Under the pieces are notes generated by a model that was not told the DNA's origin, searched no databases, and saw only the letters and a program-made list of their open reading frames with translations. A stretch of 64,000 nucleotides of DNA from JL08 sp039969355 (GTDB lineage: Bacteria > Pseudomonadota > Alphaproteobacteria > Rhodobacterales > Rhodobacteraceae): positions 62,001 to 126,000 of the forward strand of contig JBDVOA010000032.1 of the NCBI GenBank assembly GCA_039969355.1, in the 5' to 3' direction. The translations under genes were made by a program, and so were the position numbers. Positions 27,199-36,751 of the stretch are shown here, in pieces (within the stretch, counting starts at the first letter, position 1; every line of letters begins with the position of its first letter).

Positions 27199-30100
27199 AT
27201 GGTGCGCGACATCCCGCGCGCAGCCGGCGGGCTGCTGTCCTATTTCACCCGGCACCGCACGGCGGCAAATTTATTGCTGGTGGTTATGCTCGTGGCAGGG
27301 CTTGCGTCGCTACCAAATATGCGGGCCCAGTTTTTTCCAGACGTAATCTCTGACCATGTGACCGTTTCAGTCGAATGGGAAGGAGCAGGCGCAGAGGATG
27401 TCGACGCGGCAATTGTTCAGGTCTTGGAGCCAGCACTTTTAGCTGTTGAGGGAGTGAAGCTCTCCGGCTCAACTTCGCGTGAGGGTAGTGCAAGCATTAC
27501 GTTGGATTTTGAGCCTGACTGGGACATGGCCCGCGCCGCGGACGATGTGCGGACGGCAATTGATGCAGTTTCAACCCTGCCAGAAGAAGCCGAAGATCCC
27601 ACAGTGCGGAGAGGGACCTGGCGGGACAGGGTCACGGATGTTGTGATAACCGGCCCTATTGGGCCTGATCAACTCGGTCGGTTCGCTGACGAATTCGTAA
27701 CACGTTTGTTTGCGGCAGGTGTGACGCGCAGCACGATCAGGGGTGTCGCCGCGCCGCAAACTGTTGTCGAGGTACCGTCCGCTAGTCTGATTGGTCACGA
27801 TATTACAATGGCAGAAATCGCCAGCGCAATTGCTGAGGAAGTTGACACCGATCCCGCTGGCGACGTCACTGGGGCCAATACGCGTGTCAGGACTGGTATC
27901 GAAAAACGTAGTGTGCAGCAGATAAGAAAGATCGTTCTGCGGTCAGATCCGGATGGCTCCAAGCTGACGGTTGGCGAAGTTGCGACTGTCCGTGTCGAAG
28001 GTGTGGACCGTAATCGCAGTTATTATGTGGGCGACGATCCGGCGATTTCCATTCGAGTGGATCGATCCGACAAGGGTGATGCGATTAAAATTCAGCGACA
28101 AGTGGAAGACGTCGCTGCGGAGATGCAGGTTGTCATGCCCAAAGGCGTCACGATCGAACTCATCCGCACTCGCGCCGCGGCTATTTCGGGCCGCCTCAAC
28201 ATATTGCTCGACAATGGGTTGATGGGGTTGGGCCTGGTCGTCGTTCTGCTTTTCCTGTTTCTCAATGCCCGCACTGCATTTTGGGTTGCTGCAGGCATTC
28301 CAGTTGCGATGCTGGCAGCCATCTCGATCATGTATCTGGGAGGGCTAACGATCAACATGGTTAGCCTGTTCGGGTTGATCATTACCCTTGGGATTGTCGT
28401 AGACGACGCGATTGTTGTGGGGGAGCATGCGGATTTTCGGGCCCGCCGATACGGGGAACATCCGGTTGTTGCTGCCGAAAACGCGGCCCGCCGTATGGCG
28501 ATGCCGGTATTTGCGGCGACTCTCACCACGGTGATCGCATTCTTTGGCCTTGTCTCGGTGGGCGGATGGTTCGGTATTTTGATCCGGGACATACCTTTTA
28601 CGGTTATCGCTGTCCTTCTTGCATCGCTCGCGGAGTGTTTTTTGATCCTGCCGCATCACATGTCACATGCGCTTGCACATTCGGACGTGGATCATTGGTA
28701 TGACTGGCCCAGCCGGCAAGTCAATCGCGGGTTCGTCTGGTTTCGCACGCGTCTGTTCCGACCGTTCATGGCTGGCGTCATCTGGGCGCGGTATGCGGTT
28801 TTTGCGACCGCAGTTGTGATTTTGGCTAGTCAGGTGTCGTTGTTCATCAGGGGCGACGTGCAATGGCGGTTTTTCAATGCGCCAGAGCGCGGATCAGTTT
28901 CGGGCAACTTCGCAATGGCCGAAGGTGCGACGCGCGCTGATTCTCTGACCATGATGCGGGAAATGCAGCGTGCGACAGAGGCGTTGGGGAAAGAATTCGA
29001 GCAACGGCACGGCCGCAATCCGCTGGAATATGTTATCGCTGAGATTGGGGGTAACACCGGACGTGGCCTTGCGGGGGCGGATACCAAGGACAAGGACCTG
29101 TTGGGGGGTATTTCTATCGAGCTGATCGATGCAGATTTGCGCCCCTATTCGAGTTTTGCATTTGTTGGTGAATTACAGGAAGCCGTGAACAGACATCCAC
29201 TGGCGGAAACGGTTTCATTCCGGGGTTGGCGGTCAGGTGCTGGCGGAGATGCATTGGATGTCCAATTTTTTGGCGCCAACACCGATGTCTTAAAGTTGGC
29301 GTCGGCTGAATTGCAGGCTGCATTGTCGCAGTATTCCGAAGTATCTGCTGTGCAGGACAATCTTGCCTATGACAAAGAAGAATTGATCCTTGACCTTACC
29401 GCGCAGGGGCAGGCACTGGGCTTTACCATTGATGCATTGGGGCGCGTATTGCGGCACCGTCTGAATGGAATCGAAGCTGCAACTTATCCAGTTGGCTCAC
29501 GCAGCGCTGAAATCCGGGTCGAATTACCAGAGGGGGAATTAACGGCAGATTTCTTGGAGCGCACCCAGATGCGCACACCCGATGGGCATTATGTGCCATT
29601 GGCAGATATCGTCAGTGTGCAGCAGCGAACCGGATTCTCTACAGTTCGTCGTGAAAATGGTGTTCGCTTGATCTCGGTCACGGGCGACATCTCTGAAGAT
29701 GATCCGGCGCGGGCTGAACAGATCATGACCGAGCTGGAGGAGCAGATACTTCCTCGCATCGCCAGTGAACAACAGGTGGAATTCCGCATGGCCGGCCTGG
29801 CCGAGGATGAAGACACGTTTCTATCCGAAGCGTTTGCCGGCTTTGTTCTTTGTTTGACCGGAATCTATCTTGTTCTCGCATGGGTGTTTTCAAGCTGGAC
29901 CCGGCCTGCGGTTGTAATGGCGATTATCCCCTTTGGTTTGGTTGGCACCATCTATGGTCATGCACTTTGGGATGTGCCTCTTAGTATGTTCACCGTTGTC
30001 GGCCTGCTGGGCATGACTGGAATTATCATCAACGATTCAATCGTTCTGGTCACCACAATTGACAGCTATGCACAGGAACGTGGTCTGACGCCGTCTATCA

Positions 30101-30594
30101 TTGACGGTGCGGCAGACCGGTTACGGCCGGTGCTGCTGACTACGCTCACAACGGTATTGGGTCTCACTCCATTGCTTTTTGAGCAATCCCAACAGGCACA
30201 ATTTCTCAAACCGACTGTGATCACTCTGGTCTACGGGTTGGGATTTGGGCTGCTGCTGGTTCTGCTGGTGGTTCCTGCGCTTGTCGCGATGCAACAGGAT
30301 GTCGCACGCCAGATCACTGCGATGCGCCGCGCTATGCACGGGCGATCCGCGAGTTTGCGGGTAGCGCTGGCAGTAGGCTGGATCCTCTCTGCTGGCTGGT
30401 TAGTTTTTACGCTGGGGTGGGCAATTGCAATCGGCACCTTGCCAGCTCCAGTTCTATCTCTTCTGCCAGCGCTGCAATCCTGGTCGCCACAGTCGGCAGG
30501 ATTGGTGTTGTTTGTTGCTGGAGCCGGTGTTGTTGCGCTTGGCACATACCTGATTGCGTTAGCTGCCTATGGGCTATCGCGCAAACGCGTCTAA
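27199..30594 (+). CDS. RND efflux pump, AcrB/HAE1-like
   Basis: Proton-driven inner-membrane pump of 1131 aa with the RND layout: one N-terminal helix, a large periplasmic loop, six helices, a second loop and six more helices. TM4 carries the proton-relay GIVVDDAIVVGEHADF, and the second half has GIIINDSIVLVTTI. About 90 extra C-terminal residues contain two more hydrophobic segments, longer than usual. The gene overlaps the convergent DsbD-domain gene by 4 bp. Substrate unknown. Confidence 0.93.
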   Translation: MVRDIPRAAGGLLSYFTRHRTAANLLLVVMLVAGLASLPNMRAQFFPDVISDHVTVSVEWEGAGAEDVDAAIVQVLEPALLAVEGVKLSGSTSREGSASITLDFEPDWDMARAADDVRTAIDAVSTLPEEAEDPTVRRGTWRDRVTDVVITGPIGPDQLGRFADEFVTRLFAAGVTRSTIRGVAAPQTVVEVPSASLIGHDITMAEIASAIAEEVDTDPAGDVTGANTRVRTGIEKRSVQQIRKIVLRSDPDGSKLTVGEVATVRVEGVDRNRSYYVGDDPAISIRVDRSDKGDAIKIQRQVEDVAAEMQVVMPKGVTIELIRTRAAAISGRLNILLDNGLMGLGLVVVLLFLFLNARTAFWVAAGIPVAMLAAISIMYLGGLTINMVSLFGLIITLGIVVDDAIVVGEHADFRARRYGEHPVVAAENAARRMAMPVFAATLTTVIAFFGLVSVGGWFGILIRDIPFTVIAVLLASLAECFLILPHHMSHALAHSDVDHWYDWPSRQVNRGFVWFRTRLFRPFMAGVIWARYAVFATAVVILASQVSLFIRGDVQWRFFNAPERGSVSGNFAMAEGATRADSLTMMREMQRATEALGKEFEQRHGRNPLEYVIAEIGGNTGRGLAGADTKDKDLLGGISIELIDADLRPYSSFAFVGELQEAVNRHPLAETVSFRGWRSGAGGDALDVQFFGANTDVLKLASAELQAALSQYSEVSAVQDNLAYDKEELILDLTAQGQALGFTIDALGRVLRHRLNGIEAATYPVGSRSAEIRVELPEGELTADFLERTQMRTPDGHYVPLADIVSVQQRTGFSTVRRENGVRLISVTGDISEDDPARAEQIMTELEEQILPRIASEQQVEFRMAGLAEDEDTFLSEAFAGFVLCLTGIYLVLAWVFSSWTRPAVVMAIIPFGLVGTIYGHALWDVPLSMFTVVGLLGMTGIIINDSIVLVTTIDSYAQERGLTPSIIDGAADRLRPVLLTTLTTVLGLTPLLFEQSQQAQFLKPTVITLVYGLGFGLLLVLLVVPALVAMQQDVARQITAMRRAMHGRSASLRVALAVGWILSAGWLVFTLGWAIAIGTLPAPVLSLLPALQSWSPQSAGLVLFVAGAGVVALGTYLIALAAYGLSRKRV

Positions 30595-31403
30595 CCCGGG
30601 GCGCAGCCTCGAATATCAACTGCATGCTGCTGGCCTAACACGGTGATCCGTACAGCGGAGCGATCTAACGCAAAAGAACTTTGATTCACATGGATAAGAT
30701 CACTGCTTGCCGTGAGCTGGCCACCTTGCCGGTGAGTCTCAGCCTGAGAGGCCCAAATCTGTGGATCACCAGCCTCTATGACCGCGTATTCCGTACCTCC
30801 CGAATGTGGCATATGTATCGTCGCCGAGATACGCAGGCCGCCGTCAATCGGGTTGAGCGTGCAGCTTGCTGACGAAACGCCGGCCTCGCCGGCCGAATAC
30901 GGGCTTGATGCCATCGCGGCCGCGATCACCGGATCGGGTTCCGAGGAGATTACGTCAATCAGATGGTCGAAACTCAGGGTCTGAGGAATGCAAATATCTT
31001 TACAGATACCCAGGTCGATGTTGCCCTTGATGCGGATACCTGCACCATCCGAGTCCGGCGTGATCTGCAGGGGAATAACCAGTTGGTCTTTATAGCCGAT
31101 AGATCGCAGACCATTCTGATCAAAGACTTGCGGCGTAGGCCAAATCAACGACAAATTGTCGATATTGCGAGACCCTTTCCAACCAAACTGTGGCGCGATG
31201 CCTGCATCTCCCGGTGCGCGCCAGTAGGTTTTCCAACCTGGCGCCAGCGTCAGATGTAGAGCCGCAATATGGGTGCCGTCTGGCTGCGTCCAGCCTGGGC
31301 GCACCTCCAAATCGATAACGTCAGAGTAGGAATCATCAGCCAACACCGGATGCGCGGCAGCAAAAGCGCTGAAGATCGCCGAGGTGAACGTTCGCAATAG
31401 CAT
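30591..31403 (-). CDS. secreted DsbD N-terminal-domain protein (stand-alone)
   Basis: A 270-aa exported protein: signal peptide (LLRTFTSAIFSAFAAAHPVLA) then an immunoglobulin-like DsbD-alpha domain with two cysteines in GICKDICIPQ, which act as the thiol-exchange pair in DsbD/ScsB. The membrane DsbD-beta and thioredoxin gamma domains are missing, so electrons must come from a separate CcdA-like partner. Likely role: periplasmic thiol reduction or copper tolerance. Convergent overlap with the RND gene. Confidence 0.82.
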   Translation of the reverse strand: MLLRTFTSAIFSAFAAAHPVLADDSYSDVIDLEVRPGWTQPDGTHIAALHLTLAPGWKTYWRAPGDAGIAPQFGWKGSRNIDNLSLIWPTPQVFDQNGLRSIGYKDQLVIPLQITPDSDGAGIRIKGNIDLGICKDICIPQTLSFDHLIDVISSEPDPVIAAAMASSPYSAGEAGVSSASCTLNPIDGGLRISATIHMPHSGGTEYAVIEAGDPQIWASQAETHRQGGQLTASSDLIHVNQSSFALDRSAVRITVLGQQHAVDIRGCAPG

Positions 31404-31570
31404 GTACTTGAAATGGTCTTATTTTGGTGGAATGCCAAGTCACGTTATGGTCAGCATTTGTGTCTTGTTGCCGCGCGAATGCGCTGATTTAGGCAATCCG
31501 TCTTGCGATACCGGGTTCCTGGGGTCATGCTAAAGTCCAGCAATGACCATACTAATCAGGGAAGCCGCAC

Positions 31571-32143
31571 TTGGAAACTCCATTGGAACTGACCGGTAAG
31601 CTACTCATAGCGATGCCAGGGATGGCTGGCTCTGGGTTTGATCATTCGGTCATCTATATTTGTGCACACTCTGACGATGGCGCGATGGGTTTGATCATAA
31701 ACAAGCCTGCGGAAGATGTGCGCATGGTAGACCTCGTCGAACAGCTTGAAATTTCGACCGAGTCGGAGACCGCACTACACGATACACCGGTTTGTATCGG
31801 GGGGCCGGTCGAGCAGGGGCGCGGCTTTGTCCTTCACTCGCCAGAATATAATTCTCGCATTCATACCCTAGAGGTGGATGGATTATTTTCCATGACGGCT
31901 ACCTTGGATGTACTAGAAGACATTGCGTCTGGAGAGGGGCCCGCTCGGTCTTTGCTGATGCTGGGATATTCCGGGTGGGCTGCCGGCCAACTGGAAGATG
32001 AAATCTCGCGAAATGGCTGGCTGATTGGACCTGCATCACCCGAGCTGGTCTTTGGTGCACCGATTGAAGACAAATGGGGCCTCGCATTGCGCTCTATCGG
32101 AGTGGATCCTATTGGGTTGTCTGCGACTGCCGGGCGGGCATAG
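31571..32143 (+). CDS. YqgE/AlgH family protein (UPF0301)
   Basis: A 190-aa member of UPF0301. Typical sequences are LTGKLLIAMPGMAGSGFDHSVIY, GAMGLIINKP and LGYSGWAAGQLEDE. The start is a TTG at 31571 with AGGGA upstream; the nearby ATG at 31543 is out of frame. Divergent from the DsbD-domain gene and convergent with the threonylcarbamoyl-AMP synthase gene. Molecular function is unsettled for the family. Confidence 0.9.
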   Translation: METPLELTGKLLIAMPGMAGSGFDHSVIYICAHSDDGAMGLIINKPAEDVRMVDLVEQLEISTESETALHDTPVCIGGPVEQGRGFVLHSPEYNSRIHTLEVDGLFSMTATLDVLEDIASGEGPARSLLMLGYSGWAAGQLEDEISRNGWLIGPASPELVFGAPIEDKWGLALRSIGVDPIGLSATAGRA

Positions 32144-32170
32144 GCAGCGTGCCAGAACGCTTGCCGCAAA

Positions 32171-33115
32171 TCAACGGGGCGCTGCAGCGCGTGCTAGCCG
32201 GTCGTTGATAGCTCGTCCCAAACCAGAACTGGGAATCGGGGCCACGGCGATTGGTTGAGGTGTCGAGTCCAACTGATGCAAGTAATCAAAAAGGCGCGCG
32301 GCAGCCTGCGCGAGATTGCCAGAAGGCGATAGATTGAAATCTCCATCGATATCGCCAAAACCCAGCATCTTCTCACCGGGCAACGCTGACGTCACATTCA
32401 GGCGCAGTGGTGCGCTGGGCGCATAGTGAGATGCCAACTGGCCCGGTGCCGATACGATTTCGTCCTTCAACGCGGTTTCCAATGGCGCGCCCAGCACATG
32501 GTTAATCTGTTCAGAGGTGACACCGCCTTCCCGCAAAAGGGTCGGGTTGGCTAATAGGCTTACAATAGAAGATTCCAAGCCTATTTCGCAGGGCCCGTTG
32601 TCCAGCACGGCAGCGATTTTACCTTCCAGCCCAGCGATGACATGCGCGCATGTTGTTGGGCTGATCCGGCCCGATGGATTGGCAGAAGGGGCAGCGATCG
32701 GGCCATCAAATGCCGACAGGATCGCCTGCGCACTGGCCTGCGCAGGAACACGGATCGCGAGAGTAGGTAGATCTGCAGTGACCAGCGGCGACAATTCATG
32801 ACCGGCCTTGAGGGGCAGCACAAGAGTAAGCGGGCCGGGCCAAAATGCATCCGCGAGAAGCTGGGCTTTATTCGACCAGATCACGAATCGTTTGGCTTCG
32901 TCAGCCGAGCCAACGTGAACAATCAGGGGATTGAAGTGTGGGCGTCCCTTGGCTTCAAAAACTTTTGCAACGGCCAGACTGTTGCGCGCATCGGCACCCA
33001 GCCCATAGACGGTTTCGGTCGGAAACGCGACCAGCGCACCACTACTCAAGAGCGTTGCGGCCTGCGAAATTCCGTCATCTGTTGCGTCCAGGCGTTGGGT
33101 TTTGATGTCTTGCAT
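32171..33115 (-). CDS. L-threonylcarbamoyladenylate synthase (Sua5 type)
   Basis: Makes threonylcarbamoyl-AMP for the t6A37 modification of tRNA. The 314-aa length indicates the Sua5 form, a YrdC domain plus a C-terminal Sua5 domain. YrdC motifs are GALVAFPTETVYGLGADA, KGRPHFNPLIVHV and PIAAPSANPSGRISPT. The start at 33115 (MQDIKTQRLDAT) is chosen by family similarity; the open frame extends 37 codons further without support. Confidence 0.92.
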   Translation of the reverse strand: MQDIKTQRLDATDDGISQAATLLSSGALVAFPTETVYGLGADARNSLAVAKVFEAKGRPHFNPLIVHVGSADEAKRFVIWSNKAQLLADAFWPGPLTLVLPLKAGHELSPLVTADLPTLAIRVPAQASAQAILSAFDGPIAAPSANPSGRISPTTCAHVIAGLEGKIAAVLDNGPCEIGLESSIVSLLANPTLLREGGVTSEQINHVLGAPLETALKDEIVSAPGQLASHYAPSAPLRLNVTSALPGEKMLGFGDIDGDFNLSPSGNLAQAAARLFDYLHQLDSTPQPIAVAPIPSSGLGRAINDRLARAAAPR

Positions 33116-33244
33116 TTCAGTGAGTGACGCCGCGTTTGGGTTGCGTGAAGGTTTTGACCGATTACGGTCAGGACGAGTTAGATCAAAGTGATTACAGACG
33201 GTGAGGCGGGATGCCAACCCGTCCAATTCTGGGGGACGTCAACC

Positions 33245-34957
33245 ATGCCCTACCTCGCACCGGTGCACGAATATCAGTTTTTGCTACAAAAGGTCGTCGG
33301 ACTGGGACAAGTTACGGCCACAGAGCGGTTTGCTGAAGCCACAGACGATGTCACATCCGCAATTCTGACCGAAGCGGGGAGATTGTGCGAAGAGGTTCTC
33401 TCCCCCTTGCAGCGCAATGGGGATTTACACCCTGCAGTTTTGGAGAACGGCGTCGTGCGCACGTCTCCTGGATTTTCTGACGGTTATCGTGCGGTTGCCG
33501 ATGGCGGCTGGATCGCGATCAATGCAAGCCCTGAACACGGCGGCATGGGGCTGCCGATGGCTTTGACAACTGCGGTTAACGAAATGATGAGTGCTGCGTG
33601 CGTGTCACTGCAGCTTGCCCCTCTGATGACCCAAGGCCAGATCGAGGCGCTGGACCATCACGCCAGTGACGATCTAAAGGCGATCTACCTGCCTAAATTG
33701 GTTTCTGGCGAATGGACTGGGACAATGAACCTCACGGAACCGCAAGCCGGGTCTGATGTTGGCGCACTGAGTACCAAAGCAGAGCCAGACGGTAATGGCA
33801 CTTATGCCGTGACCGGGCAGAAGGTTTTCATTAGCTGGGGCGATCATGATGTGGCCGAAAATATCTGCCATCTTGTGTTGGCGCGACTGCCTGATGGCGT
33901 GCCGGGTACCAAGGGGATCAGCCTGTTTCTGGTGCCCAAACGTCTTCCGGATGAAGCCGGAAATGCAGGTGTCGCAAATTCTCTGAAAGTGGTCAGCCTA
34001 GAGCACAAGATGGGCCTGCATGGTTCGCCCACCGCCGTAATGCAATTTGACGGGGCAACTGGGTGGCTCGTTGGCAGCGAACATGATGGTATGGCGGCAA
34101 TGTTCACGATGATGAACAACGCCCGCCTTGGCGTCGGCGGTCAAGGCATTGGCGTGGCTGAAGGCGCATATCAACATGCGCTGGCTTATGCTACAGAGCG
34201 CAAACAGGGGCGTCCTGCACATCAAGGCACTGGGACAATCCTGGATCATGCCGACGTGCGCCGGATGCTTGTCACAATGAAAGCTGATATCTTTGCGGCC
34301 CGCGCGATTGCGCTCGCCTGCGGCGTGGCGATCGATATGTCGCATGCAAATGAAGACCCAAAATGGTCTGCAAGAGCCGCCTTTCTCACACCAATTGCCA
34401 AGGCTTTCGGCACGCAAACCGGGATTTCAGTCGCTGACGCCGGCATTCAGGTGCATGGTGGTATGGGATACATCGAAGAAACCGGCGCGGCGCAGTTTGC
34501 CCGGGATGTACGTGTGACCGCAATCTACGAAGGCACCAACGGCATTCAGGCGATGGATCTTGTCGCGCGCAAGATGATGGATGGGGGTGAGACCGCCAGC
34601 CGCTTGCTGGACGAAATGCAGGATTTTGCCGAAAGCGCACGTACGACGCTGCCAGATCTTGCGGAGCCGGTCTGGCAGGCAACGGAAACTCTGCGTGAGA
34701 TCACGGACTGGATCGCTCTGCAATCGGACATGAATGACAGGTTTGCTGGTGCCGTACCGTATTTGATGGCCTTTGCCCGGATTCTCGGCGCGCATTTCCA
34801 TCTAGTCGCAGCCATGGCCGATAAAGGCGGCACACGAGACAAATTGGCTCGGTTCTATATTCTCAGACTACTTCCCGAGTATACTGGGCTTCTGGCTCAT
34901 GCGCAAGCTGGCGCCGAGGATCTGTTTGAACTAAGTGCAGACGCGTTGCTTGCATGA
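33245..34957 (+). CDS. acyl-CoA dehydrogenase, DmdC-like long form
   Basis: FAD acyl-CoA dehydrogenase of 570 aa, longer than classical ~380-aa enzymes because of N- and C-terminal extensions, as in the DmdC group (3-methylmercaptopropionyl-CoA dehydrogenase) of roseobacters. Motifs include MNLTEPQAGSDVGAL, VHGGMGYIEETG and the catalytic Glu region IYEGTNGIQAMDL. The ATG at 33245 (MPYLAPVHEY) is the usual start. Overlaps the MBL gene by ATGA. DMSP relevance is possible but other acyl-CoAs are equally likely. Confidence 0.88.
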   Translation: MPYLAPVHEYQFLLQKVVGLGQVTATERFAEATDDVTSAILTEAGRLCEEVLSPLQRNGDLHPAVLENGVVRTSPGFSDGYRAVADGGWIAINASPEHGGMGLPMALTTAVNEMMSAACVSLQLAPLMTQGQIEALDHHASDDLKAIYLPKLVSGEWTGTMNLTEPQAGSDVGALSTKAEPDGNGTYAVTGQKVFISWGDHDVAENICHLVLARLPDGVPGTKGISLFLVPKRLPDEAGNAGVANSLKVVSLEHKMGLHGSPTAVMQFDGATGWLVGSEHDGMAAMFTMMNNARLGVGGQGIGVAEGAYQHALAYATERKQGRPAHQGTGTILDHADVRRMLVTMKADIFAARAIALACGVAIDMSHANEDPKWSARAAFLTPIAKAFGTQTGISVADAGIQVHGGMGYIEETGAAQFARDVRVTAIYEGTNGIQAMDLVARKMMDGGETASRLLDEMQDFAESARTTLPDLAEPVWQATETLREITDWIALQSDMNDRFAGAVPYLMAFARILGAHFHLVAAMADKGGTRDKLARFYILRLLPEYTGLLAHAQAGAEDLFELSADALLA

Positions 34958-36012
34958 AAGATACGCCTTTGACCGATACTGCTGCTGTCCTGCATTACCC
35001 TTGGGAAGAACCCCCGGGATCTGGTGAGGCGATTGAAGTCGCAAAGGGAGTGTTGTGGATGCGGCTTCCCTTGCCGATGAAGTTGGATCACGTGAATGTC
35101 TACGCATTGGACGATGGCGACAGCTGGACAATAGTGGATACCGGGTTCTCCAGCCAAAAGACCAAAGAAATCTGGCGCGCACTTCTCGCCGGGCCGCTGG
35201 TAGGAAAGCCAGTGCGACGAGTTATTGTAACGCACTATCACCCGGATCACATTGGATTGGCAGGATGGTTCCAGACTGAATTCGATGCCGAACTTGTGAC
35301 CACGCGCACCTCCTGGTTGTTTGCCCGCATGTTGACGCTGGACCTCCAATCGGTGCCGGTCCCGGAAACGATGGCGTTTTATCGTCTGGCAGGAATGGAT
35401 CCGAAGATTTACGACAAACGGGCGGGCGAGAGGCCATTCAATTTCGGGGATGTGGTCGACCCTTTGCCCTTGGGATATGCGCGCATTGCACAAGATAGCG
35501 TGATCGAAATGGGCGGCCGCACTTGGGATGTGCATATCGGCAATGGTCACGCCCCGGAACACGCGACTTTCTGGAGCCGCGACGATAATCTTGTCCTTGC
35601 CGGGGACCAAATACTGTCCTCGATAAGTCCAAATATCGGTGTTTACGCAACCGAGCCGATGGCGGACCCAATCGGTGACTGGATCGAGGCCTGCGAAAGG
35701 CTGGCGACACATGCGCGAGAGGATCATCTAGTCTTGGGCGGGCACAAGCTGCCGTTCACCGGTTTGCCATTTCGAATGCGACAGTTGATCGACAATCATC
35801 ATGGTGCGCTCGAGCGGCTGCTGTCATTCATAGAAACGCCAAAAGCTGGGGGTGATTGCTTTGCGCCGCTCTTCAAGCGCGCCATAGGTGAAGGCGAATA
35901 TGGACTGGCGCTGGTTGAATCCGTCGCGCATCTCAGTCACCTATACCAGACGGGTCTGGCGACACGTACGCTACGTGCTGACGGGGCGTGGGAATACGAA
36001 CGCAAGGATTGA
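34954..36012 (+). CDS. MBL-fold metallo-hydrolase
   Basis: Metallo-beta-lactamase-fold hydrolase, 352 aa. The metal motif THYHPDHIGLAGW (HxHxDH) is present, followed by further ligands in NGHAPEHATFW and LAGDQ, and a C-terminal winged-helix-like segment. The start overlaps the acyl-CoA dehydrogenase stop by 4 bp, so it may hydrolyse a thioester or a side product of that pathway. Similar to proteins often annotated as hydroxyacylglutathione-hydrolase-like. Confidence 0.88.
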   Translation: MKDTPLTDTAAVLHYPWEEPPGSGEAIEVAKGVLWMRLPLPMKLDHVNVYALDDGDSWTIVDTGFSSQKTKEIWRALLAGPLVGKPVRRVIVTHYHPDHIGLAGWFQTEFDAELVTTRTSWLFARMLTLDLQSVPVPETMAFYRLAGMDPKIYDKRAGERPFNFGDVVDPLPLGYARIAQDSVIEMGGRTWDVHIGNGHAPEHATFWSRDDNLVLAGDQILSSISPNIGVYATEPMADPIGDWIEACERLATHAREDHLVLGGHKLPFTGLPFRMRQLIDNHHGALERLLSFIETPKAGGDCFAPLFKRAIGEGEYGLALVESVAHLSHLYQTGLATRTLRADGAWEYERKD

Positions 36013-36015
36013 ACC

Positions 36016-36510
36016 ATGGACAAAGCGATTAAGACAACCGCCGAGGCTGCCGAAGCAGATGCGATTCCGCGCTTGTACGAAGTTCACACTGATCCGAAAA
36101 TGAAAAGCGCGGGCAAACAGGCTTTGCGCAAAAAGGTAGCGGATGAGACGGTTCAGAACAAAAGCCCGGCTGAATGGGCCTATGAACGCATCATCGTTTA
36201 TCTCAAGAATTTCGAAGAGCAACTGGACAGTGAGCACGAGGTTGCAATGGGTTTTGCGGGCGGAGACACTGGCGTCTTGCGGATAGAGGGGATGGGGTAT
36301 TTTGATCCCGATGTCATAACATTTTACGGGTCTGAAGCGAATGGGGCGAAAACGCAGTTGATCCAACATGTCAGCCAACTAAACGTCATGTTACGGGCCT
36401 TGCCCAAACAGGTTGACCAACCCGAGGTGAACAGGATTGGATTTCGGCTAGCTGCGGACCTTGAAAAAAAAGTCAAGACCGCCAAGCGCATGCGGAAAAA
36501 GAAGTCGTAG
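36016..36510 (+). CDS. DUF6173-like conserved protein
   Basis: A 164-aa soluble protein starting 3 bp after the MBL stop, so part of the same operon. It has a central compact region (KSPAEWAYERIIVYLKNFEEQLD...) and a basic C-terminal tail (KRMRKKKS). I recognise the pattern as a Rhodobacterales family of unknown function, DUF6173. No catalytic motif visible. Confidence 0.75.
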   Translation: MDKAIKTTAEAAEADAIPRLYEVHTDPKMKSAGKQALRKKVADETVQNKSPAEWAYERIIVYLKNFEEQLDSEHEVAMGFAGGDTGVLRIEGMGYFDPDVITFYGSEANGAKTQLIQHVSQLNVMLRALPKQVDQPEVNRIGFRLAADLEKKVKTAKRMRKKKS

Positions 36511-36595
36511 CCAGTGGCGGTCATTCACGGGATGACTCGGGTTTCAAAATACGGTAATCACCCTCAACACTATCGGAAATAGGGATCACTGACAG

Positions 36596-36730
36596 ATGGC
36601 AGACCACACCCACGGCGAAATGAACACTGAAACGCAAGAGAAGACGTTCGATGGATTCATGAAATTCACCACCAGATCGGTGATAGCAATCATCGTCTTG
36701 TTTGTGTTCATGGCAATTTTCACCATCTAG
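36596..36730 (+). CDS. aa3-type cytochrome c oxidase subunit IV
   Basis: A 44-aa protein: MADHTHGEMNTETQEKTFDG followed by one transmembrane helix (TTRSVIAIIVLFVFMAIFTI). The HGEM...QEKTF.GF layout is characteristic of the small subunit IV of alphaproteobacterial aa3 oxidases. It lies away from other oxidase genes, which is normal in Rhodobacterales. ATG at 36596; no strong ribosome site is visible just upstream. Confidence 0.85.
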   Translation: MADHTHGEMNTETQEKTFDGFMKFTTRSVIAIIVLFVFMAIFTI

Positions 36731-36751
36731 CTTCCGGAATTGAGCCAAAAA

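Noticed and set aside
31543..31599. ATG 31543 as the start of the YqgE-family gene
   Set aside because: It is out of frame and stops after 18 codons; the TTG at 31571 fits the family N-terminus.
34897..35727. 276-codon minus-strand frame opposite the MBL hydrolase gene
   Set aside because: Antisense shadow of a gene with an intact HxHxDH motif.
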